Below are positions 63,349-64,000 of a stretch of 64,000 bases of DNA, piece after piece. A program made the translations under genes and the position numbers. The notes below the pieces were generated by a model, which searched no databases, was not told the origin of the DNA, and saw only the letters and a program-made list of their open reading frames with translations. Every line of letters starts with the position of its first letter. Within the stretch, counting starts at the first letter, position 1. This DNA is from CAVPUA01 sp963828015 (GTDB lineage Bacteria > Actinomycetota > Actinomycetes > Mycobacteriales > Jatrophihabitantaceae), in contig CAWHCD010000004.1 of assembly GCA_963828015.1 (NCBI GenBank), positions 1,178,001 to 1,242,000 on the forward strand, in the 5' to 3' direction.

Positions 63349-63987
63349 CAGGCCACGCCACGCCCGTCGGCCAGCAGCCGACTCAGGGTGTGGGCGAAGC
63401 GCGTGAACGGCGCCTGCGCCGCCACCGCGCACGCGACCTCGAACGTGTCGACGTCGGTCAGCTCGTCCAACAGCTGCACCCGCAAGCCGGCCCCGCGCAA
63501 CCGGGCCAACTGCGAACGCCCCGTCCATGACCTGGACATGGGGACCCCGGTGATCACTTGCTCGGCCTGAGCGGGATCGCGAAGACCGATGGCCCAGTAA
63601 CCGCCGTCGGTGGACCGCCCGAGGCAGGCATCGAAATCGTCGAGGTCTGCCGCTAGTAGGTGCCCGGCCTGCAGCTGCGGCGTATCCATCCCGACCAGGA
63701 TGGCCGGCCCGCCCCCCGTCTCGGTGAACGCGGCCGACAGGCGAGCATCAAGGCCGCCGTCCACCTGGGGCACCACGCTCCACCCCTCCGGGAGCCAAGG
63801 ACCCGGCTGCCCGTCCAGGGCCAGGATCTTGCGTTCGGAGGGGATCGTCGAGACGACGGCGAGCGTGTCCGCGAGTGCGGCCGCGGCCACGTCGGCGGCC
63901 TGTTCATAGCTGAGCGCGCGGAACGAGGCGGGTCTTGACCCGCCCGGCGACCGGTTCCTTGGCGATGACGATCAGCGAGTCGATCAC
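63348..63987 (-). pseudogene. DUF2064 (TIGR04282-type) glycosyltransferase, frameshifted near the N-terminus; start uncertain at right edge
   Basis: From GTG 63987, VIDSLIVIAKEPVAGRVKTRLVP is the standard DUF2064 start. Near 63905 a single extra base shifts the frame; corrected, ALSYEQAADVAAAALADTLAVV continues into the family core with ILVGMDTPQLQAGHL near residue 105 (DTP acidic motif) and DDFDACLGRSTDGGYWAIGL. This resembles GT-A nucleotide-sugar enzymes of the same superfamily as MobA/CofC; the product is unknown. The window ends 13 bases upstream, so an earlier start cannot be ruled out. Confidence 0.75.
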
Positions 63988-64000
63988 CGGGCGAGCACCG

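Noticed and set aside
1..64000. CRISPR arrays, rRNA genes, insertion-sequence transposases
   Set aside because: No regularly spaced repeats, no rRNA-like sequence and no transposase-like protein seen; the resolvase-type helix-turn-helix at 2345 lacks a catalytic domain.

Overview
The window is high-GC DNA with densely packed genes, GTG/TTG starts and many ATGA stop-start overlaps. Markers such as mycoredoxin, AdnAB, WhiB7, a UPF0182 protein, mycothiol-type enzymes and DUF222/HNH (13E12-type) genes point to an actinomycete near the Mycobacteriales/Frankineae. Gene order from about 8.1 to 41.1 kb follows the Mycobacterium tuberculosis Rv3207c-Rv3193c block, recalled from knowledge rather than searched: DUF3152 protein, MoeZ, alkyltransferase-like protein, AdnA, AdnB, NudC, mycoredoxin, UvrD2, WhiB7, ABC1 kinase, ThiF-like protein, DUF2342-type protein, PDZ/Lon-like protease and UPF0182.

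Layout. 1-8.1 kb: a partial HelD/HelR-type RNA polymerase ATPase, a DinB-type mycothiol enzyme, a KOW plus helix-turn-helix protein, a lipoprotein, DUF222/HNH copy 1, a TetR regulator, and a divergent LigD-polymerase/Ku end-joining pair. 8.1-21.9 kb: DUF3152, moeZ, ATL, adnA-adnB, an M20 peptidase, two M16 peptidases and nudC, mostly one coupled run on the plus strand. 21.9-28.5 kb: a lineage-specific insert between nudC and mrx1 with a SIMPL protein, a VOC protein, a CDF transporter, small membrane proteins, a lipoprotein and DUF222/HNH copy 2. 28.5-41.1 kb: the conserved block resumes, including a whiB7 gene with a visible uORF-attenuator leader.

41.2-58.7 kb: a genomic island in tRNA-fMet. 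Two full tRNA-fMet genes lie at its left side, and a 43-bp copy of the tRNA 3' half lies at 58661-58703 beside a tyrosine integrase. The island carries an excisionase, a degraded MobF relaxase-helicase and many defence-type genes: HEPN, Abi_C, an HsdM remnant, an NB-ARC/TPR/cold-shock STAND gene, a DUF262-HNH restriction protein, a NERD protein and an AbiE toxin-antitoxin pair. 58.7-64 kb: chromosomal genes again, with a lipoprotein, a GT87-type mannosyltransferase, a five-segment Sec/Tat molybdoenzyme with a small membrane partner, a methyltransferase and a DUF2064 glycosyltransferase.

Many reading frames are broken by single-base indels, most of them one extra base. They are concentrated in the island but also hit adnB and several chromosomal genes. 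Some of this is real decay, since the relaxase also has an in-frame stop; some may be sequence error, and the sequence alone cannot separate the two.
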